NCBI GenBank assembly: GCA_013423325.1
Contig: BLJB01000171.1
Location: 1-64,000 of the forward strand
Length of the DNA: 64,000 bases
Origin: Usnea hakonensis
Taxonomy: Eukaryota; Ascomycota; Lecanoromycetes; Lecanorales; Parmeliaceae
Direction of reading: 5' to 3'
Part shown: positions 35,773 to 47,814 of the stretch, piece after piece
How positions within the stretch are numbered: the first letter of the stretch is position 1
Layout of the letters: each line of letters starts with the position of its first letter
Notes under the pieces: generated by a model
Databases searched by the model: none
What the model saw: the letters and a program-made list of their open reading frames with translations, nothing else
Told to the model about the DNA's origin: nothing
Program-made: the position numbers and the translations under genes

Positions 35773-38700
35773 ATGCTGATCAGACACGGACAGGCTGAAG
35801 GTGAACTTTCAATTGGCTTCTCCTCGACATGGAATGTTCTGGGACCCTTTCAAATTGGAACAAGAGGTAAAAAGAGCCTTGGTCTCCGATGTTCATCCCT
35901 AATATATGACAGAAGCAAGCTGGGGTGCAGATCCGTTGGAGTCTCTGGGGGGCTTTCGTGACCTCGCATATGACAGAGAAACTCATTACCCCAGTTCAAT
36001 TGCTCCCAGTGGTCGAGTATTCTGGTCAACTCATCAACTAGAAAGATCTTCAAGTTGCGGAGAGATTGCTGAAGCTTCCCTACTCGTCAGCTTTCCGGAT
36101 ATCGATTGGACATTTCTGCAATCCGTGTATGGCTGGGCTGCTTTACAATACCAAGCCTGGGCTCGAGGGCATCTAACAATAGCAGCAAGTACTGCACGAT
36201 CAATAATACTCTATGCTGACAATGTCCTTGAATTCTGGGTTGATGATCAACACTATTTCGGCGGAGATTATTATGCCTACCGCAGAGCACCTTTAGTCCT
36301 TCATTTAAGTCCGGGCAGCCACAATGTCAATATCAGATTAATTCGCGATGTTCGAGTAATGGGCGGTATCGGAGAGCCGAAGACATCGATCACATTGAAG
36401 GCGGAAGGCTCGAATAGCAGTCTAGCCCTTGTCGTGCACAAGGCTCTTATTCCTGACGTCGTCAATGGAGCCTTCGCCACCCCTTTTGCTTCTATACCTG
36501 TTCGTAATGAAGGACGAAAGCCCATGAATATATTGAAAGTTGCGGCCAAAGTGGTACGGCCTCTCGCTGTTAGCAGTTTCCAATATTGCTAATGGTGTGT
36601 CGAGGCAACCGTTAGCGCTGCCACCATTCAAATTTCACCAATGAGCTTAGCACCGGGTCAAACAAGGCCACTATTGTTCCGTCTGTCTGCTCAGGGCAGT
36701 CTTCCTAAATCTTTTCCGCTAGAAGTAGCATACGTTGACTGTGACTCTCCTAATTGTCACCTTACTACTGTAGGCTACGAGCTGTTTGCCCTGTACCAGT
36801 CGTTCTCTAGGTTTCAAGACATGCTGCAGGAGCACATCACTCGTTAGATTAGTCGCATGACTCAAAATCTATTGTAAAAGAGACACACTGACTCCGAATG
36901 TATAAAGGTGACATCGATTATGATATCGGCGCATAACAGCCACTCTCCGCACAAAATCACTTTCCTTCACCCCGGTGGTATTGTTTCATACGCCATCCTT
37001 ACAGCCCCTTCAAAGAAAGCAATTTCTCGATTGCCTTCCCCAAAACGCTTGCCGATCCTTCTTAATCTTCACGGAGCGGGACTCGAAGCAGATAGTCATC
37101 AAGTGCGCCATATGCTTGATTCAGTCTCCGATCTTCCCTCATGGACTATTTTCCCCAGTGGAGTAACTCCGTGGAGTGGCGATGATTGGCGTAAGTCCTG
37201 AGCTTTGGAGCGGCAGCATCTCGTACTAACATGGGTTAGATACATGGGGATTCGCGGACGTAGAAGGATCCGTAGCAGCAATCAGCGATTGGATTGAGGC
37301 TGTTGGCTGGAATGGGCCCTCCGTGGACGTTAATGCGTGGCTGGTCACTGGGCACTCGAACGGTGGTAAGTACCGTTGCTCAAGCTAGGAAGCAGGCGCT
37401 GAAAATTATTAGGTCAAGGAACATGGTACGTACTCACACATCGACCGGAGAAAATTATTGGGGCTGCTCCAATTTCAGCCTACTCGTCCATAGAGGGTAA
37501 GAGATGCTCCAGCCCATATGCATAAAATGGAGGTCTCACGATGTGTAATCCTAGGCTATGTGCCATACCAGATGTGGGTGGAGGCGAATGCCGTAGTAAC
37601 AATGTTACTACAGAACACGAGGCGAAGCTTTCGCCATGAGCTTCTTGTGACCAATTTCAAGGGCATTCCCATCGTGCAACAACATGGTAGCGCAGATGAA
37701 AACGTTCCTGCGTTTCATTCTCGGCGCATGAATCAGCTCATTTCCCAGATGAACGGAGAATCTCATCATCAATATGTAGAGTTGAAGGGCAAGGGGCATT
37801 GGTTTGAGGGTGTAATGACGACGGAACCACTTCTCGGACTCTACGAAATCCTTGGGCGTGAAGAGGACTGGGCACAACTGCCTCAAAAGTTCACCACCAC
37901 GATTGCTAATCCTTCTGACATGGGCACAAGAGGCGGTCTCTTGGTAGACCAATTAATCAGTCCAGATCAATTAGGAAAAATCGAGGTGGAAAGATGTTCA
38001 GTATCGGCAACCTGGACTTTGATGACGCACAATATCCTCCGATTCCATTTCGTTGTCGCCTCTGAAAATTCAGGCATCCTGCCTGACAAGCTAGTCATTG
38101 ATCAAGAATGTATGCAGCTACCACCTGGAAGAGAGAAGTTCGCCTGCTGGCTCTTGCGGTCAGAAAAAGGCTCTTGGCATGTAAGGGATTGGTTGATGAA
38201 GACTTCGATCCAGAAGCTAACTTTCTCAGGTGTCTCATGACCGTCAATGGCTCATGACACAGCGTCACGGCGCGCAACTGGGACAGCTGGACTCGATTCT
38301 TCGCAGCGCTGGGCGATTTCTGATACGGACGTCCGTGCCTGTCTCTGATGTAGCAGTGCAGATTTCTCGGAACCTCTTTCAGTACTTTGCTGCTGATTGC
38401 GAGATTGGTGATCTAAATTCTGCTGTAGACTCGCAATCAGGCAATGTGATAAGTGTGACACTAGGATCCGACTCACCAGTACTAGGGTCTGATTCAGATC
38501 CAGTTGGCTTAGACAGCGCCAGGGGACTGTATGTACGCAGACGTGGGGGCATAAAGACAGTATTCCCTTTCGAAGTCGGTATGGGATCCATCTTCCTCAG
38601 ACCGTTGCTTGGCGAAAGACTTGAACTCGTCGTTTGGGGCTTCGACAGGCAGGGACTAAAGCAAGCGGCTCGTCTTGTGCCTATGTTGACGGGCGTAGGC

Positions 38701-38817
38701 CAACCCGACTTTGTCGTCGTCGGCAAAAAGTGTGCATGGGAAGGCGTTGCAGGCGTACTTGCCATGGGATCATTTGACAACTCTTGGAAGGTATCAGAGG
38801 CCTCGTTCGTATCATGA
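35773..38817 (+). CDS. S9-type (prolyl oligopeptidase-like) alpha/beta hydrolase, start uncertain
   Basis: Eight phase-consistent exons: 35773-35866, 35913-36553, 36605-36810, 36883-37190, 37240-37365, 37413-37496, 37555-38180 and 38230-38817 (890 aa from ATG 35773). The N-terminal half is all-beta in character (VLGPFQIGTREASWGADPLE, FLQSVYGWAALQYQAWARG, YFGGDYYAYRRAPLVLHLSPG). The catalytic half begins HKITFLHPGGIVSYAIL. The probable triad is Ser456 in GHSNGGQG, Asp534 in HGSADENVP and His568 in GKGHWFEG. Homologues I recall are secreted, yet no signal peptide follows ATG 35773, so a first exon may be missing or the start may have decayed. The intron at 36811-36882 uses a weak GTTTCA donor and is the least certain join. 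Its substrate is unknown; peptidase or esterase are both possible. Confidence 0.78.
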
Positions 38818-39401
38818 AGTTGCTGGTTTGATCGTTGAGACCAACTCGTTTGTCACAGCTGCTCTAAAGCTCTTTGCATCGGGGCAGACGCGGAAATAGA
38901 CGCGGATTCGTAATTTGTGTTGACGGCAGTTACAAGTTAGGCCGGAATCACGCGAATTGAGAGCAATAGTCTAGTCTCAATGTTTGTTCACGGCTTATTT
39001 ATTTACATCTTGCACCTTCCGTCTCCTTTTCTCTCCACCAGGAAACATGGTTCATAAAGTATCTTTGACCATGTCATTACATGTAATTTGATAGGTCAAC
39101 ACGTTCCTTCCCCATCGAATTCATGACCATCTACCTTAGAATCCCTCGAATTTATTCACCATCTCTTCCCTCCACTCGCCCTTAGAGCTCTATCATCTTT
39201 GCTAAAGCTACTATCTATCCACTACAATCCTTCAAAGTTTTGGACATCCCAGAACCTCAGAAAAGTCTTCAACGTAGATCAGTCCCATCGTGTCAAGAAT
39301 TTGATCGGCGTGTTAGCGAATCATCTATCTACGCATGCTTCACACGTCCCAACACCACTTTCACACTCAAAGGTAGTAATCGCACAGTCTTTTTGCTCAC
39401 C
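38818..39401. other. Intergenic, tandem genes
   Basis: 3' flank of the hydrolase and the pyrimidine-rich promoter and leader of the Pumilio gene. No other feature is seen. Confidence 0.4.
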
Positions 39402-42220
39402 ATGGCTGGACTCCCCTCGAACGGGTCTCCCGCTGCACGAGGACGTGTTTCAACAACAAGGTTTGCAGTCCACGATGAGGCCGACTATCAGGACAGCTCA
39501 ACGTCTTCATGTCTAGCAAACTCGGTCAGGAGCCAGCCTCTTGCCTCAAGACCCGCATACTGATACGTCAATAGATGTCGAAGCAGGGTGTCACTAAACA
39601 CGGTATCACCTCCATTGAAGGACCAACACCCTTAGCAACCTCGAAACTCGGAAACTTACAACCCCCTTCAGGTTCTTCGAGCGGTTCCAAGGTACGTCTA
39701 CGATCCGCATCTCTACCCTCACACATCTTCACACATTTTCACCCACCATCACTTACTTTGCTGACACTGAAATAGAAGGTGAAGGTCGAGCACTCTGCCC
39801 CCACTCCTCAGGATGAGATGCAGCCGGACTCCATGGACTCCTTACTTGCCAAACTTTCAGAGCAGCAGGCTCTGCTTGCGAAGCAAAAGACCACACTCTC
39901 CACCACAGGAGACGACGAGAGCCATGCGAAAGAAGGATCCAATGCCAGTTCGGCACTTTTAACTCCAGCCTCGGAGTCTTTCAGCTACACCAATACTGCC
40001 AACATCGCCAACGACGAAGACGACAAGAAACGCATTGAGGCATCGGAAATGGCACGCCTCAAGAAAGAACTCGATGACGCCAAAGATCAGATTGCACGCC
40101 AAAAACAGGAGCTCGACCAGACTCGCGTCATAAAGCACACCTTCGACGAAGCAATTGGGCCACCCTCCGAGGTTGCACTCAGCCCGAGGACCGATTTCAC
40201 TGACCCAACGAATACATTTCCAACTTCTAATCGCCCTCTCGACACAGCCCAGGGACACTGGCGTACTGAGGACACTCGTTCTGATGGGTCTGATGTGGTG
40301 GGCCCCTTCAATCCTGGACCAAATGCTTGGTCCAGTTCTTCTCGGCCCAGCTTCAGTGCCGCTCTGCAAGACTCAGGCTGGGGCCAGCCAGGGTCTCGTT
40401 CATGGGGCCAGCGAGTGATGGGGAACGCTTTACCTCCACCAGTATTGCTATCTCAGCAACCACCAATGCAGCAACGCAATTATTCTGTGCCAGTCTCACC
40501 AGTGTCCAGTAGAGGTGGCCGTGGCATGAATGACTTCGGCCATTTCAATCAAGCGCGAGGCTACGGCCAAATGAATCCTCGGGACAACAACAACGCTCCA
40601 CAATATCAACGTAGCAATGGATGGGACGTCTACACAGGTGGCTCCGGTCCCATGGATGGTATGAACCTTGGCGGCATGAGCCCTGGCTCCTCATTCCAAT
40701 CCTTGGGAATGTATCCATCAGCTTACCAGCCACGTCCGATTGGCACACCCCTCTCCCCCACTGCGGCTGAATTTAGGGCTGGTCAAGCGTCAGCGAACCC
40801 TTGGAACTCTGCAGTGAGTCAAATCCTGTTAGACGAGTTTTGCGAATGAAATACTGATCGCTCAACAGCCCCCTGCTTCCCCTGGACAGACGTACGTGTC
40901 ACCTATGGAGCCTCTCAACTACCGTCGCCTCCTCGACCGTAGTGTAACTTGCAACTGGAAATACATAGTTGACAAAATCGTTTGCAACAACGACCAGCAA
41001 GCCTCAATTTTCTTACAGCAAAAACTCAAGGTTGGAACAGTGGAGCAGAAGTACGAGATCATTGAAGCCATTGTAGCCCAAGCTTATCCGCTGATGGTGA
41101 ATCGTTTCGGGAATTTTCTGGTACAGCGTTGTTTTGAGCATGGAACCCCAGAGCAGGTGATCTCCATTGCAAACGCCATCCGCGGAAACACTTTGAGTCT
41201 GAGCATGGATGCATTTGGCTGTCATGTCGTCCAAAAGGCCTTTGATGCTGTACCAGAAGAGTACAAGGCTATCATGGTTCATGAGCTACTTCGTCGTATC
41301 CCAGAGACAGTCATCCATCGATATGCTTGCCACGTCTGGCAGAAATTGTTCGAATTGCGCTGGAGTGACTCACCCCCACAGATTATGAAGTATGTCAATG
41401 AAGCTTTGTGTGGCATGTGGCACGAAGTAGCCTTGGGGGAAACTGGTAGTCTGGTTGTACAGAATATCTTTGAGAATTGTTTAGAAGAGGATAAGGTATG
41501 TTTATCACTTAAGATGGATCAAATCTCCAATTTGATTCGATCTCTACCTTTATAAGTCACGAATCTGACCAGTGCATACCCAAACAGCGACCTTGCATCA
41601 ATGAGGTCCTGAGCAGTATCGACATCGTTGCACATGGTCAGTTTGGGAATTGGTGCATCCAGCACATCTGTGAGCACGGACTACCAACTGACCGTAGCCG
41701 TGCCATCGACCATGTTCTCCGATACGCAACCGAGTACAGTATGGACCAATTCGCTTCAAAGGTCGTCGAAAAATGCCTAAAGATTGGTGGCGCTGATTTT
41801 CTTGAGCGTTACCTCGAGCGTGTTTGTGAAGGGCGCACGGATCGTCCGCGTATTCCTTTGATCGATAGTGAGTCCCCTGTACATTTTCATCACGGCAGTG
41901 CTGACCCCAATTCGAGTCGCAAGCGATCAGTACGGGAATTATCTCATTCAGTACATCCTTACGCACGCGAATCCCAACCATCGTGACATCGTGGCTTCTC
42001 ACATCCGGTCAGTCGGGCTTCAGCTGTCTTACAATTATAGCTAACGATTCACAGCAAACATATGGTTTCCCTGCGTGGTTCCAAGTTTGGATCTCGTGTT
42101 GGCATGCTCTGTTGCAATCCTGCCTACACAACTCATCCTGGTCCTGGCGCTGGGCTTCCAACTAATCGATTCTCAAGTGCTCCGAGTAACATCGCCCGCT
42201 TTGGAGGAGCTTACCGTTAA
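39402..42220 (+). CDS. Pumilio/PUF-family RNA-binding protein
   Basis: Binds short 3'-UTR motifs and recruits decay or repression factors. Exons 39402-39524, 39575-39691, 39776-40813, 40869-41495, 41588-41867, 41917-42007 and 42055-42220 give 813 aa. Residues 1-430 are disordered, with a coiled coil (EMARLKKELDDAKDQIARQKQEL) and Gln/Gly/Pro/Ser-rich sequence. Eight PUF repeats fill about residues 440-790, each with its recognition helix: NDQQASIFLQQ, NRFGNFLVQRC, DAFGCHVVQKAF, HRYACHVWQKLF, GETGSLVVQNIF, GQFGNWCIQHIC, DQFASKVVEKC, DQYGNYLIQYI. The short C-terminal tail is GSKFGSRVGMLCCNPAYTTHPGPG. The first intron (39525-39574, GTCAGG donor) and so the exact N-terminus are less certain; ATG 39402 is the best start. 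Whether it is closest to Puf3-, Puf4/5- or Puf1/2-type is not decided. Confidence 0.92.
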
Positions 42221-42857
42221 GAGTCAGACGGGCGACGCTTCTTCTTGTCGAAATCTAGCACACCCTTGGCTTCCGTGTCCCACTCTTTCTGGGCCATTCG
42301 AGAATCCTTTATGTTGGAGCCGGAAACTTGCTCCAAACTACGTTTTCGGACTTGGCACAACTCCGTCTTCTAGTCTTTAAATCACCTTCGTCCTCAAATT
42401 TACCACATCCTAATCATCATATTCCATTCCAAACAGGTAAGACTCTTGCGTTATGTCAACAGCAATGGCACCTCGGACGCCGAGTCTTTGGAAAAGTCAT
42501 GAGGAACCTTACCTGAGTGGAGATGAGAGAATAAAAATAATGGCGCGACATGGGCGTTGCAGCAAAGCGAGGCTCACATGCAGACAGCTTCCAATTCATA
42601 GCAGCTAGTTTTTTTTGTATCTCGATTATTGTGCTGGCGGTTCTGTCAGAGCAGCAGCTTCTTTAAGGTGTGATTAAATGACGAGCGCATCATCTTTTAC
42701 GTGTACTTTTACTTGGCTTCATGCCCACTCGACAGTCAGTGTATCTCAATAGACATGCCATGATTTTTTCTTCCACTCATTGCGCAGACCGGCAAAATGT
42801 TGTGATAGGTTCTGACCACGCCCTTGGGCCCCATACAACGCAATGTTAGCGACTCAA
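42221..42857. other. Convergent intergenic region
   Basis: 3' flanks of the Pumilio and KPWE-motif genes. No gene, RNA or repeat is seen. Confidence 0.45.
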
Positions 42858-43471
42858 TTATTTAACATCAGCATCGTCGCCTGTTTCCCAAGGCTTTCTC
42901 CGCTTAGCAGTCGTTGGCTGAGAGATCTGTCCATCCAATACAATAGCAGGGACTTCCTTGATATCTGGTATTGGCTCTCCGCTTGTGATGAGCTCGACAA
43001 TCTGGCTGAAGGATATCGGATATGGTGCAGGAGGCTCTACCTTGCTTCGAGAGTTGCCTGTGCCATCACGAGAAGTCAAACTAGATCCTGGAGGATTGTT
43101 GTTCATTTCGGAAGAATCAGACGCTGATGCTGTGATTGACATGCCATTGGCAAGTGATGGAGACAGTCGAGCCCGCCAGATTTGGTAGGCGTTGTAGTCA
43201 ATGGAGGTATTGCTTTTCCTGCATGAAATGGAATTTCAGCATTTGAAGAGAAAGACAGCTCTCTAAATGTAGCATACCGAGCTAAATAGAAGCACCTGGC
43301 ACGCAGAGTCAAGTGTTCTGCTTGTTCTGGGGAAGGATTTGACCCCAGTATCGCTTGCAGACCACTTTGAAATTCTCGATCAGATTTCCAGTCGTAATCT
43401 TCAAGCTGTTGGAACGCTACCACATCTTGCTCCCCAGATGTCATAGCATCACTCGAGTATTGGCTGACCAT
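42858..43471 (-). CDS. Small KPWE-motif protein, candidate Pex39 (peroxisomal PTS2 import cofactor)
   Basis: Two exons, 43471-43278 and 43218-42858, give 184 aa; the intron is 59 nt and the join reads CFYLAR/KSNTSIDYNAYQIWRARL. The N-terminal block (EDYDWKSDREFQSGLQAILG, SNPSPEQAEHLTLRARCFY) looks like a conserved helical module. After a polar linker comes PYPISFSQIVELITSGEPIPDI and then a basic KRRKPWE box at residues 170-176, close to the C-terminus. Known for the family: the SFSQIVELI...GIKEI...KPWE segment is catalogued as a PEX14-like KPWE domain, and a recently described peroxin, Pex39, uses its KPWE motif with Pex7 for PTS2-protein import. That this gene is the orthologue is inference from motif order and size. 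It shares a 393-bp divergent promoter with scd6. Confidence 0.82.
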
Positions 43472-43864
43472 TATCAAGACTGGTGGGGAACGTGGTCAGT
43501 GACCGAGTGAGCGTCCTCGGTGTATAGATTCAGTGGAGCTTGTCCTGTGTTGTGTTCAAGCAGCTGCATGATAGGGCTGATATGCAGAGCTAGGGTTAGG
43601 TCTACACCCGGTCGTCGGTACTTTAAGGTACGAGGGTACTTCGCCTGCCAAGGCTGTCAAAAACCACCCGTGAAATTCAACATAGCCACAAGCCACAAGG
43701 CATAGGGGAGCGAGGCATTCATCACACTTTATCCTCCTCTCCCCATATACATGAACAGTTTTATGCTCTACGTTCTAAGCTCTATTCATACCCTCTCTCA
43801 TACTTAACCCTCACGCGATCAAAACTTCCAACGTCGTACTGACGCTTTGAGCCTTTACCTCACA
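43472..43864. promoter_or_regulatory. Divergent promoter, KPWE gene / scd6
   Basis: 393 bp between two start codons on opposite strands. It contains GGTACTTTAAGGTACGAGGGTACTT around 43618, an example of the TACTTTA/GGTAC words common in gaps of this window. No TATA box is assigned. Confidence 0.4.
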
Positions 43865-46101
43865 ATGGAATACATCGGGTAAGGCTAAAACCAGTCACGC
43901 CCAGGATAAACTGTAGCTGATGATGGTTGCAAAGATCTCGCATCTCCCTCATCTCCAAAAGAGATATTCGGTTTGTCTCACTCCCTATCCAGATCATGAT
44001 CAGGGCATGATCGGAGCGGCATCACAGCTAAGGCAAATTTTCAGCTACGTTGGCACCCTTCATGAAATCAGCTCTGAGAACTCCACCGTTGCACTTGAGC
44101 AGGTCAAATCTTTCGGCACTGAAGGTCGAAATCCTGAAGACGAAGTTCCAGCATCAGATAATATTTATGAGTACATTGTCTTTCGTGGTAGTGATGTCAA
44201 GGATCTCAGGATTGAAAAGGAGCCGGAAAAGTCGACTCAACAACCTCAAGTGCCTGATGATCCAGCAATTCTTGGGGTGAGTTTTCCCTCTGTCCTATTG
44301 TGAGCTGGATCTGCTCCATCGGGCGTCACATATGTTCCCCTTCCGCCCCCTAGATGATGAAGTATTTCGGATGTAAACCACAAATTATACCACCAAGAGC
44401 GCAAAATCGTGTGGAAATTTCCGTTGCCTTCCTTCTGATATACACAAGACCTAGTCCTTGCCGTTGAACGAGATGAAGTATTTTCAGAGTGCTGACTATA
44501 CCTGAATGTAGAACGCTCGCCCCATAGGCACTCCTATGTCATTGCCGCAAGCTCAAACCCAGCAGCAGCATCAACAAGCATTATCTCAACCTCCACAGCA
44601 GAACCTGCAGAATCAGCAAAATCAGCAAAATCAGCAAAATCAACAGCAGCAGCAGCAGCAGCGGTTTCAGCAACAACCTCATCAGCAAGGTCCACCGAGG
44701 TTTTCGCAGCAACAGTACTTTCCCCAATACTACCCCACTCAACCGAATCAGCGATTTGGCCCTGGAGGCCCCCAAGGGTTTCCACCTCATGCTTACCCTC
44801 CAATGCCCTACGGCTCCCCTCCGCCGGGCTGGTATCCTCCACCGAGCCAGGGATTTTCACATCCACCACCTGGCCAATTCTATCCACCTCCCATGCAATT
44901 CAGTGCCCCAGGGCAGCCGCCCATGCAGCAAGGCCCTAAATCGAACGCATCTACTCCTGCGGAACCATTGACAAGCAATGCACGGAAAGCTACTCCGCAG
45001 CAAGAATTGCCAGTCGACAAGCCAGCAGCCACTGTTAAATTGCCACACACAAACATCACACCTGCACCTGCGGCAGCAGCCCAGAACGGCCCACCTCCCC
45101 CAACAGAATCGAAACCTAATATATCTGAGGCTTTGGCTCCGCCAGCGCCCATGACTGCACCAGAGATTCCCGCTGTGGCCAAACCCGCAACTACTGCGCC
45201 CAAGAGCGGTCGTATCCTGCCTGCTGTTCCAATTCTGAGTCCTGCCGTTAAGCCTAAACCCCCGGCCATTGGTGCTTTGCAATCAAGTGTGACCAACGTC
45301 CCAGCCACCAGCCAACTTTCTGGAAATTCGACCGCACCGCGTCCGATCCAGCTTCCTACCAAATCACTCGAAGACGCAAATCGGGACGCCAGAGCTGCGG
45401 TGGCAGCCGCAATGGCCAAGCTGCCACCCGCTCCCGGACAAAAGAAACAGACTAATGGAGAGAACGCAATTGACAATCTGACAAACAAAGTCAATGAGAT
45501 GAGAACTAATGATAACATACGGGTCTCCAGACAGCCTGGGACTGGAGGATACGCTGCTGGTCATCGGGGTGGACGAGCCAGCTATCGTGGCGGGCGTGCG
45601 CGTGAGGACCAACCCACAAAGAAGATGGAGGTGCCCAAGGCGGATTACGACTTTGCTGAAGCCAACGCTAAATTTGATAAGCAAGGTCTTGTTAAAGAAG
45701 TCATCGCTACCGGATCTCCAATAAACAGCCCAATCGAGGGCTCGAACGACAGTCCCGCAGAACCCTCAATCAACGGTGGTCGTCGAGAAAGCGACCTCAG
45801 TGTCATTATCCCAGCTCCTCCTGGCTACAACAAGACCTCGTCGTTTTTCGATAATATCTCCAGTGAGAGCAAAGACCGCGATGATGTGGCTGGGCATCGT
45901 CTTGGAGGCCGCGAGTTCAGAAGCGAAGAGGTAAAGAAGAACCTTGAAACCTTTGGTCAAGGAAGCGTGGACAATGGCTATCGTGGCGGTTTCCGAGGCC
46001 GAAGCCGTGGACGAGGCTATCGTGGAGGAAGAGGAAATAGTGCGCCTAGGGGAGGGAGAGGTGGCGTGAGAGGCAGGGGGCCTGTGACTGCTGAAGGCTA
46101 A
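43865..46101 (+). CDS. scd6: Scd6/LSM14 (RAP55) translational repressor, P-body protein
   Basis: Represses translation initiation through eIF4G and localises to P-bodies. Exons 43865-43878 (14 nt), 43935-43970 (36 nt), 44045-44276 and 44512-46101 give 623 aa. The Lsm domain is rebuilt across the two micro-exons: MEYIGSRISLISKRDIRYVGTLHEIS, then STVALEQVKSFGTEGR and YEYIVFRGSDVKDL. A Gln/Pro-rich segment with NQQ repeats and a run of eight Gln follows. The C-terminal half has the DFDF-type box DYDFAEANAKFDKQG (about residue 472), the FFD box YNKTSSFFDNISSE (about 532), the TFG box VKKNLETFGQG (about 568) and a terminal RGG tract (FRGRSRGRGYRGGRG). The third intron, 235 nt, is long for this locus and its acceptor was chosen by phase (44512), so the NARPIGTP junction is the weakest point. 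Confidence 0.93.
44572..44665 (+). repeat. CAR-rich codon repeat encoding poly-Gln / Asn-Gln-Gln
   Basis: Within scd6: four tandem AATCAGCAA-type units (NQQ) followed by a CAGCAGCAG run encoding eight Gln. Such tracts expand and contract by slippage and are common in P-body proteins. Confidence 0.85.
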
Positions 46102-46439
46102 ATTATGTGTAGAAGCGATGGAGACATGGTATTCGGAAGATGAGAAAAACAGCAACTGCTTTACGGAGGCTGGCCATTTGTGCATGATGGACAGGACTGG
46201 ATAATGATTGTAACACTACCCGCACAACGTGACGATGGTTGCTCGTTTTCGCCAAAAGGATGATATGACCGTCCTAGCATCTGTGGCGCAGTGGCAGCAT
46301 GTCAGTTGCTTAGAAAGTAGCCATTTTATACTTGAAACAAGCTTATAGTCTTGATCAAAGCTTTTTTCATTTTGCAAAAGTTGTCTCTTGATTTCGAAAC
46401 GGAAATATCACAAATTGGTCAATCAAGTCTTTGAAGGTA
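46102..46439. other. Convergent intergenic region
   Basis: 3' flanks of scd6 and rad57; nothing else seen. Confidence 0.4.
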
Positions 46440-47814
46440 CTACTGCTCCAGCATCTTGTTTGCTTTGGGAGACGGTACAGCGGCTCTCTTGATAGCCCTT
46501 ACGCCCCCACTCCAAATCTCAAATTCCAAGCCTTCATCCCTTTCCTCAGTGCCTGTTACCCATGGCGAAAACACAACCCGCATCCACCTTCTCCACCTCC
46601 TCAAATTCCATTCCGCGCCTCCAATGCCTTCAGAATATTCTGTCCCCTCCCTAATGCCTGCGCCGCCACCGTCCCTCCCCTTGACTATCGCAATCCGGCA
46701 ACTTATCTGATTTACCCATACGAGGCCTAGACTGGGTGTCTTCAGATTGTAGGATGAGATCGAGGGTTCCGCGCCCCATCCGGTAAAGAAACGCTGTTGA
46801 TGGTCAAGGCTTATTTTGGTTGGTGCGGGGGCAGAACTCATAGCCGTTGATGCTGGAGAGGGCAGGACGTTTCCGGCGGAAGTCGAATCCCAAGCACGAG
46901 AGGTAGTGCTCAAGGGGGCGAAGCGATCGGCAACTTGATTGGCGACTACAATTGCGCAATCGTGCTCGCGGGAAAGAGATCGCAATAGAGCACCTAGCTG
47001 TACAAGCTGTGCAGAGCGTGTTGCAAGCGCGGAAGGCATATTTGCGGAGCTACGCTCCGCACGGTAATTTGCAGCTACGCTGTCGAGAATCACCAAGCCA
47101 ATATTATGACGGGCGAGTGCGACTGGAAGTTGGTAGGTCAGGATGTGGTCTTGGGACTCAAGATCAGGGGTGTGTAGTGTGAAGATCCGATTGAGGGACG
47201 GTGTGCTTGGATGTGAGGAAAGTAGCGGATGGTTCTCAAGAAGTTGGGCGAGGCGATTGGTCGGTAGGGGATGCTCGGTCGAGATATACAGGCTTGAACG
47301 GGAGAGGCCATCAGGTGGAGGAAGCTGAGCGGAAAGAAGAAGCGTGAGGAGGAGTTGGGTTTTGCCAGCGCCGCTGTCAAGCCAGTCTTAGCTCTCGTAG
47401 TGGATGGAGACTGTGTCTCGAGAGACCCTACCTTTCTCCTGTGATCTCAGTGATATATTTTGTTGGTATCCCGCCACCCAAGGCTGCATCTATAGAAGGG
47501 TCAAGCGTGCTTATGAAGCTCATTGCGATAGTCGCCTCCTCTCCCGTCTTCCTCAACGAGCCATAATTCTCGCCTGCGTTCCGACATGAGGGCGCATTGA
47601 TTGTCTGCAAGCCCAGTCGACCTTGTAGAATGGTAAGGACATGACTGGCAAGCCTTTTGACGTCGAGTAGGGGCAACTGTGCCCGCTTTGCTACCTCCAA
47701 GGCATCAAGGGTGAGAAGGTCGGTTGTGGTGATGAGATGTTTCTCTAAGGATGGCAGGAGATGGGTATAGAGTTTGATAGGAAAGTGTGGGATTGTGTGA
47801 AGGAGATCTGTCAT
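46440..47814 (-). CDS. rad57: Rad57-like RecA/Rad51 paralogue
   Basis: Half of the Rad55-Rad57 heterodimer that stabilises Rad51 filaments in homologous recombination. Exons 47814-47432 and 47373-46440 give 438 aa. ATG 47814 is chosen because the upstream open frame starts with TTG. An N-terminal helical domain precedes the ATPase core. Walker A is GESGAGKT (residues 126-133), rebuilt across the 58-nt intron; Walker B is LVILDS. Other family marks are YISTEHPLPTNRLAQL, ALATRSAQLVQLGALLRSL, IVVANQVADRF, LDHQQRFFTGWG and PSLGLVWVNQ. The C-terminal region has an inserted low-complexity segment (LPSPASTAMSSAPAP). XRCC3 is the animal counterpart. It is divergent from the CENP-W gene with 285 bp between starts. 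Confidence 0.9.

Noticed and set aside
44880..45518. 212-codon minus-strand open frame with hydrophobic stretches
   Set aside because: Antisense of the Pro/Ala/Gln-rich part of scd6; hydrophobicity arises from the reverse complement of Gln/Pro/Thr codons.
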